Shown here in pieces: positions 33,709-42,059 of a stretch of 64,000 nt of DNA (its first letter is position 1; each line of letters opens with the position of its first letter). A program made the translations under genes and the position numbers. The stretch is from Streptomyces malaysiense (GTDB lineage Bacteria > Actinomycetota > Actinomycetes > Streptomycetales > Streptomycetaceae): assembly GCF_000980885.2 (NCBI RefSeq), contig NZ_LBDA02000018.1:1-64000 (forward strand), in the 5' to 3' direction. The notes under the pieces were generated by a model. The model had not been told where the DNA came from, made no database searches, and saw nothing but the letters and a program-made list of their open reading frames with translations.

Positions 33709-33938
33709 ATGGGCAAGCAGAGCAGGAAGAACGGCAAGGCGAAGGCCGGGGGGCCGCGCACCGGCCGCGACTGCGGGGCCCCGTTGCCCGCACGCCGGGG
33801 AGCGCGTCCCCGCGCCGGCGACGCGCCCCCGGAGCGGGCCACTGGCGCGGCCACGGCCCCGGCAATCAGTGGCTGCTGCTGCCCGGCGGCACATGGCGGC
33901 GGGTGGAGACGATCCGGGTGCGCGGGCTGTTCGGCTGA
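33709..33938 (+). pseudogene. Small gene, apparently frameshifted
   Basis: ATG 33709 has a good RBS (GGGAGGTGAGGCACGA) and opens a lysine-rich start (MGKQSRKNGKAKAGG). In that frame no stop comes for hundreds of codons and the composition soon stops looking coding. In another frame the segment before the TGA at 33936 reads HWRGHGPGNQWLLLPGGTW and RRVETIRVRGLFG with nearly all G/C third positions, clearly coding, but without its own start. Joining them needs one indel near 33776-33790, around a CGGGGCCCCG run. About 75 aa if intact; function unknown. Could be a sequencing error or a true mutation. Confidence 0.45.
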
Positions 33939-34008
33939 GCGGACGCCTCGGCTCCTCCGGGGCCTTTCCCGCCACCGCGCCACCCCGGCGAGGTCCGGCA
34001 GGGCGGCC

Positions 34009-34815
34009 CTAACCCGGGGTGACCGGGAGATCGTCGGTGAAGGCGTTGATCGGCCGGGCGATCGGGGTGATCCGGCGGGCGTCCAGCGCGGCCGGCGCGG
34101 ATCCGGTGCCGAGGGTGCCCGCCGGGTGCCAGGTCCCGGTCACCGCGAGCCAGGTGTCGGCGGCGGGCGGCCCGGCGGAACCGGAACCGGAACCGTGGAC
34201 ATGGATCTTGACGGTCTGGGAGTCGGCGGCGCAGCAGGTGAAGATGATGCGGGTGAGGTACCAGCCGTCGCCCGCCGGGTCGGGCGTGACGAAGCCGGTC
34301 AGGCGGACGGTACGGCCCTGGATGGCCCGGCTGCGGTCCTGCTGGACGCGCTTGGTGAAGTCCGTGAGGGTCAGCGGCAGCGGGGAGGTCGCGGGCAGCG
34401 GCTCGAAGCCCTTCCTCTGCACGGCGACCGGCTTGGCGCCGGAGCGCGCGGCGGTGTACGCGCCGAGGGCGGGCGGGGCGAAGAGGAGGAGGCTCAGGGT
34501 GGGGAGGACGAGGAGCCAGGCGATCCTGGGGGTGCCGGAGTGGTCGTGCCCCTCGTGTCCCCCGGGGCCGTCGTGCGGGCGCCCCTCAGGCCCGTCGTGG
34601 GCGTGCCCTTCCTGATCGTCGGGGGCGTGTCCCTCGCTCCCGGTCCGGGAGAAGGCCGCCGCGATCCCGAGCAGGAGCAGGACGACGCCGGAGGCGATGA
34701 GCACGGGGCGCAGTCCGGGCTTGACGTAGCGCAGGTACGTGTCGCTGAACAACGTGACGCGCAGCAGGCCGAGGCCGGTCAGCTTCAGCAGCAGACCCTG
34801 GAAGAGGCGTCTCAC
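34009..34815 (-). CDS. TIGR03943-family membrane protein
   Basis: 268 aa from GTG 34815, which overlaps the permease stop codon by 4 nt (GTGA). Two N-terminal TM helices, a His/Asp/Gly-rich loop (about residues 75-110, repeated GHxHDGP elements) that could bind metal, another TM, then a soluble C-terminal DUF1980-like domain with ACCAADSQTVKIHVHG-type core. TIGR03943 proteins are almost always encoded with a DUF318 permease, as here. Role unknown; metal (possibly zinc) handling is suggested by the His-rich loop only. Confidence 0.82.
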   Translation of the reverse strand: MRRLFQGLLLKLTGLGLLRVTLFSDTYLRYVKPGLRPVLIASGVVLLLLGIAAAFSRTGSEGHAPDDQEGHAHDGPEGRPHDGPGGHEGHDHSGTPRIAWLLVLPTLSLLLFAPPALGAYTAARSGAKPVAVQRKGFEPLPATSPLPLTLTDFTKRVQQDRSRAIQGRTVRLTGFVTPDPAGDGWYLTRIIFTCCAADSQTVKIHVHGSGSGSAGPPAADTWLAVTGTWHPAGTLGTGSAPAALDARRITPIARPINAFTDDLPVTPG

Positions 34816-35855
34816 AGCAGGGCCCCTCCGGTCAGGGCGCTGGCGGCGACGGCCACGACCGTGGTCGCCGTACAGAACCGCCAGGCGAAGGCGCGGCCGA
34901 AGGTGCCCGCCTGGAGGGCGATCAGCTTCAGGTCGACCATGGGCCCGACCACCATGAACGCGAGCCGGGCGGTCGGCGAGAAGCCGGTCAGCGAGGCGGC
35001 GACGAACGCGTCGGCCTCCGAGCAGACCGCCAGCAGCACCGCGAGGCCCGCCAGGAAGAGCACCGAGAGCCAGGGCGTGCCGGAGAAGGCGTCGAGGACG
35101 GCGCGCGGCACGGCGACGTTGAAGGTGGCGGCGGCCATGGCGCCGAGCACGAGAAAACCGCCGGCCTGGAGGAAGTCGTACTGGAAGCCGATCCGGAACT
35201 CCCGCCAGCGGCTGCGGCCGTGCGTGTGCCCGGTGTGCCGGTGACGCAGGGCCGGGCGCAGCCACTTCTCGTCACCCCGCCACAGCCACAGCCAGCCCAT
35301 CACGGCCGCCGTGCCGAGGGAGGCGAGCAGCCGGGCGGCGATCATCGCGGGGTTGCCCGGGAAGGCGACGGCGGTGGCGGTGAGCACGACCGGGTTGATG
35401 GCGGGCGCGGACAGCAGGAAGGCGAAGGCGGCGGCCGGGGTGACCCCGCGGCGGATCAGGCTGTTGGCGACCGGGACGGAGGCGCATTCGCAGCCCGGCA
35501 GCACCGCGCCGGCGACACCAGCGACCGGTACGGCGAGCACGGCCCGCTTCGGCAGCACCCGGGTGAACAGGTCGGCGGGCACGAAGGCGTTGATGGCACC
35601 GGAGAGCACGGTGCCGAGGACGAGGAACGGCATCGCCTGGACGACGATGGCCAGGCAGACGGTGCGCCAGGCCCCTACGGCGGGACGGTCGAGCCACCCC
35701 GTGCCACCGAGGAGGACCACGGCCGTCGCGGCCGCCGCGAGCAGGACGGCGGCGCCGAGCGGCCACGGCCGGGGGCGGCGCACGGACGGGGGCGGAGGGA
35801 CGGGAACGACCGCCACATCCTCCGCCGCGGCAACCAGTTCATCCGTTTTTTCCAT
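34812..35855 (-). CDS. Permease of the DUF318/ArsP (YraQ) family
   Basis: 347 aa from ATG 35855 (GGAG upstream). About eight TM segments in two repeats; the conserved family motif is VLPGCECASVPVANSLIRRG (Cys pair CEC) with SAPAINPVVL following, and the second repeat has CSEADAFVAASL and MVVGPMVDLKLIAL. The cytoplasmic loop carries HRHTGHTHGRSR, His-rich. Related permeases export organoarsenicals or pair with TIGR03943 proteins in metal physiology. Co-translated with the TIGR03943 gene. Substrate unknown. Confidence 0.83.
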   Translation of the reverse strand: MEKTDELVAAAEDVAVVPVPPPPSVRRPRPWPLGAAVLLAAAATAVVLLGGTGWLDRPAVGAWRTVCLAIVVQAMPFLVLGTVLSGAINAFVPADLFTRVLPKRAVLAVPVAGVAGAVLPGCECASVPVANSLIRRGVTPAAAFAFLLSAPAINPVVLTATAVAFPGNPAMIAARLLASLGTAAVMGWLWLWRGDEKWLRPALRHRHTGHTHGRSRWREFRIGFQYDFLQAGGFLVLGAMAAATFNVAVPRAVLDAFSGTPWLSVLFLAGLAVLLAVCSEADAFVAASLTGFSPTARLAFMVVGPMVDLKLIALQAGTFGRAFAWRFCTATTVVAVAASALTGGALL

Positions 35856-36056
35856 GATCGCTCCGGATGTCGGTGTCCGGCCGACGATAGGCGAGGACCG
35901 GGGCCGGGACGCGTGTACACGCCGCCGGGGCGACCGCTGTGCACCACTTGGGCGCCCCGGCTCCCTCGGTGACACTTCTTACAATCCCGGCGGAAACGAG
36001 GCCGGAGTGACGGCAGCCACTTCGCACGGGGCGGGTTTTGTCTACGTTCAGGTGCC

Positions 36057-36836
36057 ATGTCCTCGCACCCGCGCCGCGCGGCCGGCGTCCTCATGGCCTC
36101 GGCGGCCGCCCTGCTGTCCGCCGCCGTCCCGGCGGCGGCCGCCGTCACGCCCGCCCCGAAGACCCCGGTCCCCGATCCGCGCGCCACCGTCGCCGTCCTC
36201 GACCTCGACGCGGGCGCCACCACCCCCGTGGTCCGGGGCGAGGACCGCGCCTACGACACGGCCAGCATCGTCAAGGTCGACATCCTCGCCGCGCTGCTGC
36301 TCAAGGCGCAGGACGAGCGGCGCGCGCTGACCGACGACGAGCGCGGCCACGCCGAACCGATGATCCGGCGCAGCGACAACGACGCGGCGGACGCCCTGTG
36401 GCGGGAGATCGGCCAGGACGCAGGGCTCACGGCGGCCAACCGGCGCCTCGGACTGACCTCGACCACGGCCGGTACCGGCGGCAGGTGGGGGCTCACTCGG
36501 ACCACCGCCGGCGATCAGATACGGCTGCTGCGCGCGGTCTTCGACGACAGCGCCGACACTCCCCTCAACCCCGACTCCCGCGCCTACGTCCGCGCCCTGA
36601 TGGGCGAGGTGCTGCCCGAGCAGTCCTGGGGCGTCTCGGCGGTGGCCGCGCCGGGCGCCGAACTGAAGAACGGCTGGCTCCAGCGCACCACCACGGGGCT
36701 GTGGGACGTCAACAGCATCGGTGAGGTCACCATCGGCGGCCACCGCTGCCTCGTCGCCGTCCTCTCCGACGGCAGCGCCTCCATGAGCGACGGCGTCTCC
36801 CTGGTGGAGCGCACCGCCCGCACCGCCCTGGCCTGA
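36057..36836 (+). CDS. Secreted serine hydrolase, beta-lactamase-like fold
   Basis: 259 aa with a Sec signal peptide (about residues 1-29, cleaving after AVPAAAA). Class A-like motifs: SIVK (nucleophile Ser and Lys), SDN (RSDNDAADALW) and KNG (ELKNGWLQ) in place of KTG/KSG. No clear omega-loop ExxxN is visible, so it is more likely a DD-peptidase-like or non-lactamase hydrolase than a true beta-lactamase. Stand-alone, no RBS-defining ambiguity, no regulator adjacent. Confidence 0.78.
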   Translation: MSSHPRRAAGVLMASAAALLSAAVPAAAAVTPAPKTPVPDPRATVAVLDLDAGATTPVVRGEDRAYDTASIVKVDILAALLLKAQDERRALTDDERGHAEPMIRRSDNDAADALWREIGQDAGLTAANRRLGLTSTTAGTGGRWGLTRTTAGDQIRLLRAVFDDSADTPLNPDSRAYVRALMGEVLPEQSWGVSAVAAPGAELKNGWLQRTTTGLWDVNSIGEVTIGGHRCLVAVLSDGSASMSDGVSLVERTARTALA

Positions 36837-37019
36837 CGGCCGGGCGGGGGGGGCGCCCTCGGGGCGCGCGGACGGAGCGGCGGAAGGGCCCGGGGCGCGA
36901 GGGGGCCGGGGCGGTCTCCGATACAACCGTTCCGGTGGCACAGACGTCTCACAGAGTGGGGAACTCCCGTTCCCCCACCGACCGTTCGTCCGCCACTGTC
37001 GCTCCAGTCAGAGGATTCC

Positions 37020-38315
37020 ATGCCCTTCAGCTCTCCCGGCCCCCGTGCGGTGCGCCAGACCGCGGGCGCGTTCGGCGCCGTCGCCCTGATCGCGCTGTGC
37101 GCCGCGCCGGCCGTGGCCGCCGACGTCCCCGCGACCGCCCTGGCGCTGGGCACCATCGCACCGTTCGACAAGGTGAAGCCGGGCAGCGAACTGCCGTTGT
37201 CGCCCACCTTCGCCGACACGGGCACGGCGACGCTCGACAAGGTCTGGCTGTCGTACTCCCTCACCCACGGCCTGGGCCGGACCGCGGTGCCGTCCAACTG
37301 CCTGAGCTACGCGGTCGGTTCGACCGACGAGGAGCCGGGCCACACGCAGGTGGTGTGCGAGTTCGACCAGCCGGTGCGGCCGGGCGTCGTCTACGCCCCG
37401 GAGCGACCGCTGGCCCTCAAGGCCCTGGACCGCGCCCTGTACGAGCACGTCCAGGTGGCCGTCGGCTCCTCGGCCCCGGCCCCGGACGACGGCGCCTCCA
37501 CCCCGGCGCACGGTACGGCCGCCGTCGTGAAGCTGGTCGAGCGCACCGGCGAGACGGCGCCGCCGGCCGGCGCCGCGTCGAGCACGGACGTCGCGGTGAA
37601 CGCCGTCAACACGGCCGACTTCCAGGTCGGCGGCGCCCGGTTGAAGGGCAAGGCCGGGGACACCGTCACGCTGCGGGTGAGGTTCGCCAACGCCGGGCCC
37701 GCCTGGGTGCTGCCGCAGCCGGGTCAGCGCGCGGCCCATGTCCTGGTCACGCTGCCCGAGGGCACCTCGGCGGTGCGGACCGACGCGCTGTGCGAGAACA
37801 CCGGGGCCGAGTCCTACGCGTGCGGCACCGGCGCGCCCTGGGTGAACGAGCACGAGAGCAGGACGTACACCTTCAAGGTGAAGCTCGACAAGGCGGTGCC
37901 CGGCGCCCGCGGCTACGTGGAGATCGGCCCGGAGACCCGGCCGTTCGACCACGTCGGGAAGAACGACACCGCCCGCGTCACGCTCTCCGTCACCGGCGGC
38001 ACCGACACCACGGGCGGCGGCTCCACCGGGGACGGCGGCTCGAAGGGCGGCGACGGGACCGGCGGCACCGGTTCGACGACGCCCACGGGCGGCACGGGCA
38101 CGGACGGCGGTACCACCACGACGGGCGGCACCACCGGCACCACGTCCGGCACCACCGGGGGCCTCTCCACCGGCGGTTCCGGCACCACCGGCGGCAGCCT
38201 CGCGAGCACCGGCGCCGGTCCCGCGCTGCCCCTCGCCGGCGCCGCGGCCGTGGCCGTGGTCGTCGGCGCGGGCGCCGTGGTGGCCGCCCGCCGCCGGGGC
38301 GGCCGCCGCGACTGA
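37020..38315 (+). CDS. Sortase-anchored (LAXTG) cell-surface protein
   Basis: 431 aa. Signal peptide about 1-38 (FGAVALIALCAAPAVAADVP). Mature part is beta-rich with a DUF11-like/peptidase-associated region around 200-310 (AGDTVTLRVRFANAGPAWVL-like strands), then a ~70-residue Gly/Thr-rich linker, the sorting signal LASTG, a hydrophobic helix (ALPLAGAAAVAVVVGAGAVV) and a basic tail RRRGGRRD. LAXTG is the class E sortase signal of Streptomyces. No sortase lies in this window. Adhesion or surface role is inferred. Confidence 0.82.
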   Translation: MPFSSPGPRAVRQTAGAFGAVALIALCAAPAVAADVPATALALGTIAPFDKVKPGSELPLSPTFADTGTATLDKVWLSYSLTHGLGRTAVPSNCLSYAVGSTDEEPGHTQVVCEFDQPVRPGVVYAPERPLALKALDRALYEHVQVAVGSSAPAPDDGASTPAHGTAAVVKLVERTGETAPPAGAASSTDVAVNAVNTADFQVGGARLKGKAGDTVTLRVRFANAGPAWVLPQPGQRAAHVLVTLPEGTSAVRTDALCENTGAESYACGTGAPWVNEHESRTYTFKVKLDKAVPGARGYVEIGPETRPFDHVGKNDTARVTLSVTGGTDTTGGGSTGDGGSKGGDGTGGTGSTTPTGGTGTDGGTTTTGGTTGTTSGTTGGLSTGGSGTTGGSLASTGAGPALPLAGAAAVAVVVGAGAVVAARRRGGRRD

Positions 38316-38320
38316 TCCCC

Positions 38321-38358
38321 GCGTGGTCCGGCCGGTGTCGCCGCCGGCCGGACCACGC
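38321..38358. terminator. Very strong bidirectional hairpin
   Basis: Perfect 15-bp stem GCGTGGTCCGGCCGG/CCGGCCGGACCACGC with 8-nt loop between the convergent surface protein gene and the gene ending at 38364. Confidence 0.85.
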
Positions 38359-38363
38359 GCCGG

Positions 38364-40136
38364 TCAGATTCCCGAGCCGCCGAAGCCCTGGGTGGTGTAG
38401 GCGCACTCGGTGTAGATGTACCCGGGGCGCAGCTTGGCGGTGTCGGAACCCGCGGTCGTCACCTGGCCGCCGTTCGGCTTGTGCACGAAGTACGTGGTGC
38501 CGACCGGGAGCAGCAGGGTGCGCTGCGGATAGTCCCTGCCGCCGGCACAGGGCTTGAAGGTGGACACCAGCGTGTCGGCGAGCGGGTACGACCGGCAGCC
38601 GCCGCAGGCCTTCAGGGTGAAGCTGCCGGTGACCGGACCGGTGTAGAGGACGGTGACGTCCTGCGGGCTGTCGTTCTTGACCGTGACGGAGATGCTGCCG
38701 CCACTGGCGGTGGTGGGCAGCTTCTTGCCGGCGGCCGGGATGGTCTGGGCGACCTCGGCGGCGATGGCGATCTTCTGGGCGCGCGCCCGGTTCTTGTGGT
38801 GCGGGTGCCCCGCGACGAACTTGTCCATCGTCTGCTGGGCGCCGCTGAAGTCGCCGCTCCGGTACTCCTGGACCCCGCAGTCGTAGGCGCCGTCGTCACC
38901 GCTGCGCCCGGCCCGGGACGCGGCGGACGCGAGCCCGCCGTCGGGGTCGCCCGCGGCCGTCCTCAGGTCGCCGATCCTGGTGTCGAGCTGCTGCAACTCC
39001 TCGACGGCCGCACAGGATCCGGAGCCGCCCACACCCTTCTGCGCCTTCTTCACGGCCGCGTCGACGGCGGGGACCACCTTCGTCGTCTGCGCGGAGCGCG
39101 GGAAGGTCTTCATCAGGTCGCCGAAGCGGGTGACCCAGTCCTGGCCGCCCGCGGACAGGCCCTGTGATCCGCACTCGTACAGCGAGGTCGCGAGGCGGTC
39201 GTCGGGCCAGCCGGCGAGCGTGCCGACGGTGGCCCGCGGCAGTTCACCGGGGACCGTGCGCAGATAGGTCAGCGGGGCCACGGCGGTGCAGTAGTCCTGG
39301 CTGTCGTAGGGCGCGGCGATCTCGGAGTAGTAGGTGCGCAGGCTGGCGGGGACCTTGCGGGCGGCACGGGAGCCGGGGTGGTCGGCGACGAGGCCGCGGT
39401 AGACCCCGAGGACCTCGCGGTAGTCCGGCTCGGCGGTGCCGAACGGCTTGCCCGCGTCCGCCGCCACCAGATGGTCGGCGCTCGCCAGACGGTCCAGGAG
39501 GGCCTGCTGCACGGCCTCGTCCCGGGCGTCCTGGTACCAGAGCGCGCCACCGGCCGGCACGGCGAGCAGCACCAGGCCGAGCAGCAGCGCGAGGGGCGCG
39601 CGGCCGGGCCACACCAGGCGGGTGCGCAGTCCGGTGTACGCGCCGTGGGCCGCCGCCAGCACCAGGAGGAGCGCGTAGCCGGCCAGCAGGGCGCCGGGGA
39701 CGCCGTCGGCGTCGGCGGGCAGGGCGGCGACCAGCAGGATCGCGGTCGCCACCCAGCAGGCGGCCATGAGGAGCCGGCGCCGCGTGAGCGCGTAGCCGAG
39801 ACCGAGTCCGCCGAGGTTGAGCAGGGCGACGGCGACGGCCCGGCCGGTGTCCGGGGGCGCGGGCGGCGGGCTCGCGGGCATGGGCGGCACGCCGACGCCC
39901 TGGCCCGGCCCGTACGGCCAGGGGCCCGCGGGCGCCGCTCCGGGGCCACCGGGACCTCCAGGGCCGGCGGCTCCGCCGGGAGCTCCAGCGGTGTTCCCGA
40001 ATCCCCCGGAGCCCTCAGGCGGCCCAGCGGGCCCACCAGGGCCGGCACCTGGTCCCCCCGGTCCTCCCGAACCCGACGTCCCCCCGGGCCCTCCCGCGCC
40101 TCTCGGGCCCTGCGGGCCCCCGAAATCTCCGGACAT
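38364..40136 (-). CDS. Membrane protein with Gly/Pro-rich N-terminus and tetratricopeptide-like extracytoplasmic part
   Basis: 590 aa from ATG 40136 (GGGGGAG upstream). Residues 1-95 are low-complexity Gly/Pro/Ala; four or so TM helices follow (VAVALLNLGGLGLGYAL, LLMAACWVATAILLVAAL, GALLAGYALLLVLAAAHGA, APLALLLGLVLLAVPAGGAL). The ~380-residue remainder is helical with eight or more cysteines and ends in a beta-rich domain (SISVTVKNDSPQDVTVLYTG ... ACGGCRSYPL). I do not recognise a named family, although proteins of this plan with DUF1109-like tails are common in Streptomyces. Cell-envelope role inferred. Confidence 0.8.
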   Translation of the reverse strand: MSGDFGGPQGPRGAGGPGGTSGSGGPGGPGAGPGGPAGPPEGSGGFGNTAGAPGGAAGPGGPGGPGAAPAGPWPYGPGQGVGVPPMPASPPPAPPDTGRAVAVALLNLGGLGLGYALTRRRLLMAACWVATAILLVAALPADADGVPGALLAGYALLLVLAAAHGAYTGLRTRLVWPGRAPLALLLGLVLLAVPAGGALWYQDARDEAVQQALLDRLASADHLVAADAGKPFGTAEPDYREVLGVYRGLVADHPGSRAARKVPASLRTYYSEIAAPYDSQDYCTAVAPLTYLRTVPGELPRATVGTLAGWPDDRLATSLYECGSQGLSAGGQDWVTRFGDLMKTFPRSAQTTKVVPAVDAAVKKAQKGVGGSGSCAAVEELQQLDTRIGDLRTAAGDPDGGLASAASRAGRSGDDGAYDCGVQEYRSGDFSGAQQTMDKFVAGHPHHKNRARAQKIAIAAEVAQTIPAAGKKLPTTASGGSISVTVKNDSPQDVTVLYTGPVTGSFTLKACGGCRSYPLADTLVSTFKPCAGGRDYPQRTLLLPVGTTYFVHKPNGGQVTTAGSDTAKLRPGYIYTECAYTTQGFGGSGI

Positions 40137-40281
40137 GACGACTCCCCCCGGTCCGACGAACCCCCGCCGTGCGTGGCCTTCGATTCTAGCGTTCGGCGAA
40201 CCCGCCTGAGCCCCAACACCAGTTCGCCCGAGGTCACTTGGGGATCGGACCACCCCTCCTTCCGACGTGGCCGCAGCCGGT

Positions 40282-40295
40282 GGGCCGGTCCGCCC
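40282..40295. promoter_or_regulatory. Candidate DevR/OsdR-like site upstream of the hydrogenase operon
   Basis: GGGCCGGTCCGCCC, one mismatch in the right half, 148 bp before the ATG at 40443. The ~306-bp gap (40137-40442) is the promoter region of the hydrogenase operon; nothing else stands out in it. Confidence 0.3.
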
Positions 40296-40442
40296 GTCCG
40301 CAACCCGGGAACGGACACATCGCCTGACCGGCCCAATGCGGGTGCGTCGGAGGGGCGCGGAGCCGTGACGGGTGTGACCGTGGTGGAAGGAATCCCCGGG
40401 TGAGCGACTGACCGCCCGGTTGGCCAGCGACGAGGAGGCGGG

Positions 40443-42059
40443 ATGCCGGACCAGGTCGGCGTGCGCGAACCCCTGCTCACGGACGATGCCGTCGCCGGGC
40501 ACGCGCCGGACTTCGAGCAGCTGGGCGCCGTCGCGGACGCCGTGCTGTACGAGGGCTATCTGCTGTACCCGTACCGCCGGTCCTCCCCCAAGAACCGCGT
40601 CCGCTGGCAGTTCGGGGTGCTCCTGCCGCGTGACTGGGTGGAGCGCTTCGGTCCGGTGGCGCCCGGTGTCTCCGGCTCCGCGGACTCCTGGTACCAGCGG
40701 ACGGAGTGCCTGGTCCGCGCCCCGGAGGACGACGCGGTCGTACGACTGCGGGTGCGATACCTCCAGATGCAGCACAAGCAGGTGGAGGACGCGGACGGGT
40801 CGCCGGTGGAGTCCCTGCGCACGGACGACGGCGTCACGCATCTCTCCTTCGACGAGGCGATCCCGCGCGAGACCGAGCTGGCGGTGCCGCTCGCCGAGCT
40901 GCTGGACGGCGGCCGCACGGTCGATGTCGGCGCGCCCGCCGGTGACGGGGACGAGCCGCTGCCGGGGGACGCGGGGCGGACCGTTCGGCGGCACCGGGAG
41001 CTGCGGGCCGCGACGACGGTGGCCGCCGAGCCGCTCGGGCCGGGCCTCTACCGGCTGCGGGTGCGCACCGAGAACACGGGCGTTCCGGCCGACCCCGGAG
41101 CCTGCCGGAACGAGGCGCTGCGGGACGCGCTGATCGCCACGCACACGGTCATCGGCGGCGAGGGCGTGGAGTTCGCCTCGCTCATCGATCCGCCGACGGC
41201 CCTGGCCGAGCGGGCGCGCGACTGCCGCAACGCGTTCACGTTCCCCGTGCTCGGCGGCGCGCCCCCGGAGCCGGCCGAGGGCGCGGGCCAGGGCGAGACC
41301 GGCCCGGCGATGCTCTCGGCGCCGATCATCCTGCCGGACCATCCGCGGGTGGCGCCGGAGAGTCCGGGCGATCTGCACGACGCGGCGGAGATCGACGAGA
41401 TCCTGACGCTGCGCACGATGCTGCTGACCGACGAGGAGAAGGCGGAGGCGCGGGCCACCGACCCCCGGGCCGCGCGGATCCTGGACCGGGTCGACAGCAT
41501 GCCCCGCGAAGTCTTCGAACGCCTGCACGGCGCGATCCGCTCGCTGACCCCGGCGGGATCGCCGGGCTCCCGGGCGTCCGGCCGCTCGGCCACGGCTCGC
41601 GCCGCGGCTCCGGCTTCCCGGCCGGCGGCCGCGGGCCCCGGACCGTCCACCGCCCCCGGGTCCGGCCCCGCTCCCGGCTCCCCCGCCACCCAGCGCCCCG
41701 CCTGGTGGCAGGAGGGCGGGGACGAGGGGTTGTCGCCCACCACCGACACCGTGCTCGTGGCCGGCGTCCCCGTCGGGGCCGGCAGTCCGGTGCTGCTGCG
41801 GCCGCGCACCCGGGGGGCCGACGCCCAGGACATGTTCCTGGCCGGGCGGTCCGCCACCGTGGCCGGGGTCTTCCACGACGTGGACGGCAGCGTCCGGCTC
41901 GCCGTGACCGTGGACGACGACCCCGCCGCCGAACTGCACGGCTGGTACGGCCGCTTCCACTACTTCCGGCCCGACGAGGTCGAACCCCTCGCAACCACGG
42001 GCACCCCGGCCACCCCCGGCCGGGCCCACGACCGACTGCGACGGAGGCCGCAGAGATGA
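40443..42059 (+). CDS. Hydrogenase-operon-associated protein of unknown function
   Basis: 538 aa, ATG with GAGGAGGCGGG upstream. N-terminal ~370 residues form a folded region: AVLYEGYLLYPYRRSSPKNR, WQFGVLLPRDW, LRVRYLQMQHKQVED, DALIATHTVIGGEGVEFASL, LDRVDSMPREVFERLHGAIR. A Pro/Ala/Ser linker (about 390-430) leads to a C-terminal module (PVGAGSPVLLRPRTRGADAQ ... YGRFHYFRPDEVEPL) resembling a small beta-barrel. It overlaps hhyS by 4 nt (ATGA), so it is co-translated with the hydrogenase. Homologues sit beside group 1h hydrogenases in actinobacteria; role unknown. Confidence 0.82.
   Translation: MPDQVGVREPLLTDDAVAGHAPDFEQLGAVADAVLYEGYLLYPYRRSSPKNRVRWQFGVLLPRDWVERFGPVAPGVSGSADSWYQRTECLVRAPEDDAVVRLRVRYLQMQHKQVEDADGSPVESLRTDDGVTHLSFDEAIPRETELAVPLAELLDGGRTVDVGAPAGDGDEPLPGDAGRTVRRHRELRAATTVAAEPLGPGLYRLRVRTENTGVPADPGACRNEALRDALIATHTVIGGEGVEFASLIDPPTALAERARDCRNAFTFPVLGGAPPEPAEGAGQGETGPAMLSAPIILPDHPRVAPESPGDLHDAAEIDEILTLRTMLLTDEEKAEARATDPRAARILDRVDSMPREVFERLHGAIRSLTPAGSPGSRASGRSATARAAAPASRPAAAGPGPSTAPGSGPAPGSPATQRPAWWQEGGDEGLSPTTDTVLVAGVPVGAGSPVLLRPRTRGADAQDMFLAGRSATVAGVFHDVDGSVRLAVTVDDDPAAELHGWYGRFHYFRPDEVEPLATTGTPATPGRAHDRLRRRPQR

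Noticed and set aside
36057..36836. Annotation as a true class A beta-lactamase
   Set aside because: SxxK, SDN and a KNG box are present but I cannot identify the omega-loop Glu motif; a penicillin-binding-like hydrolase is safer.
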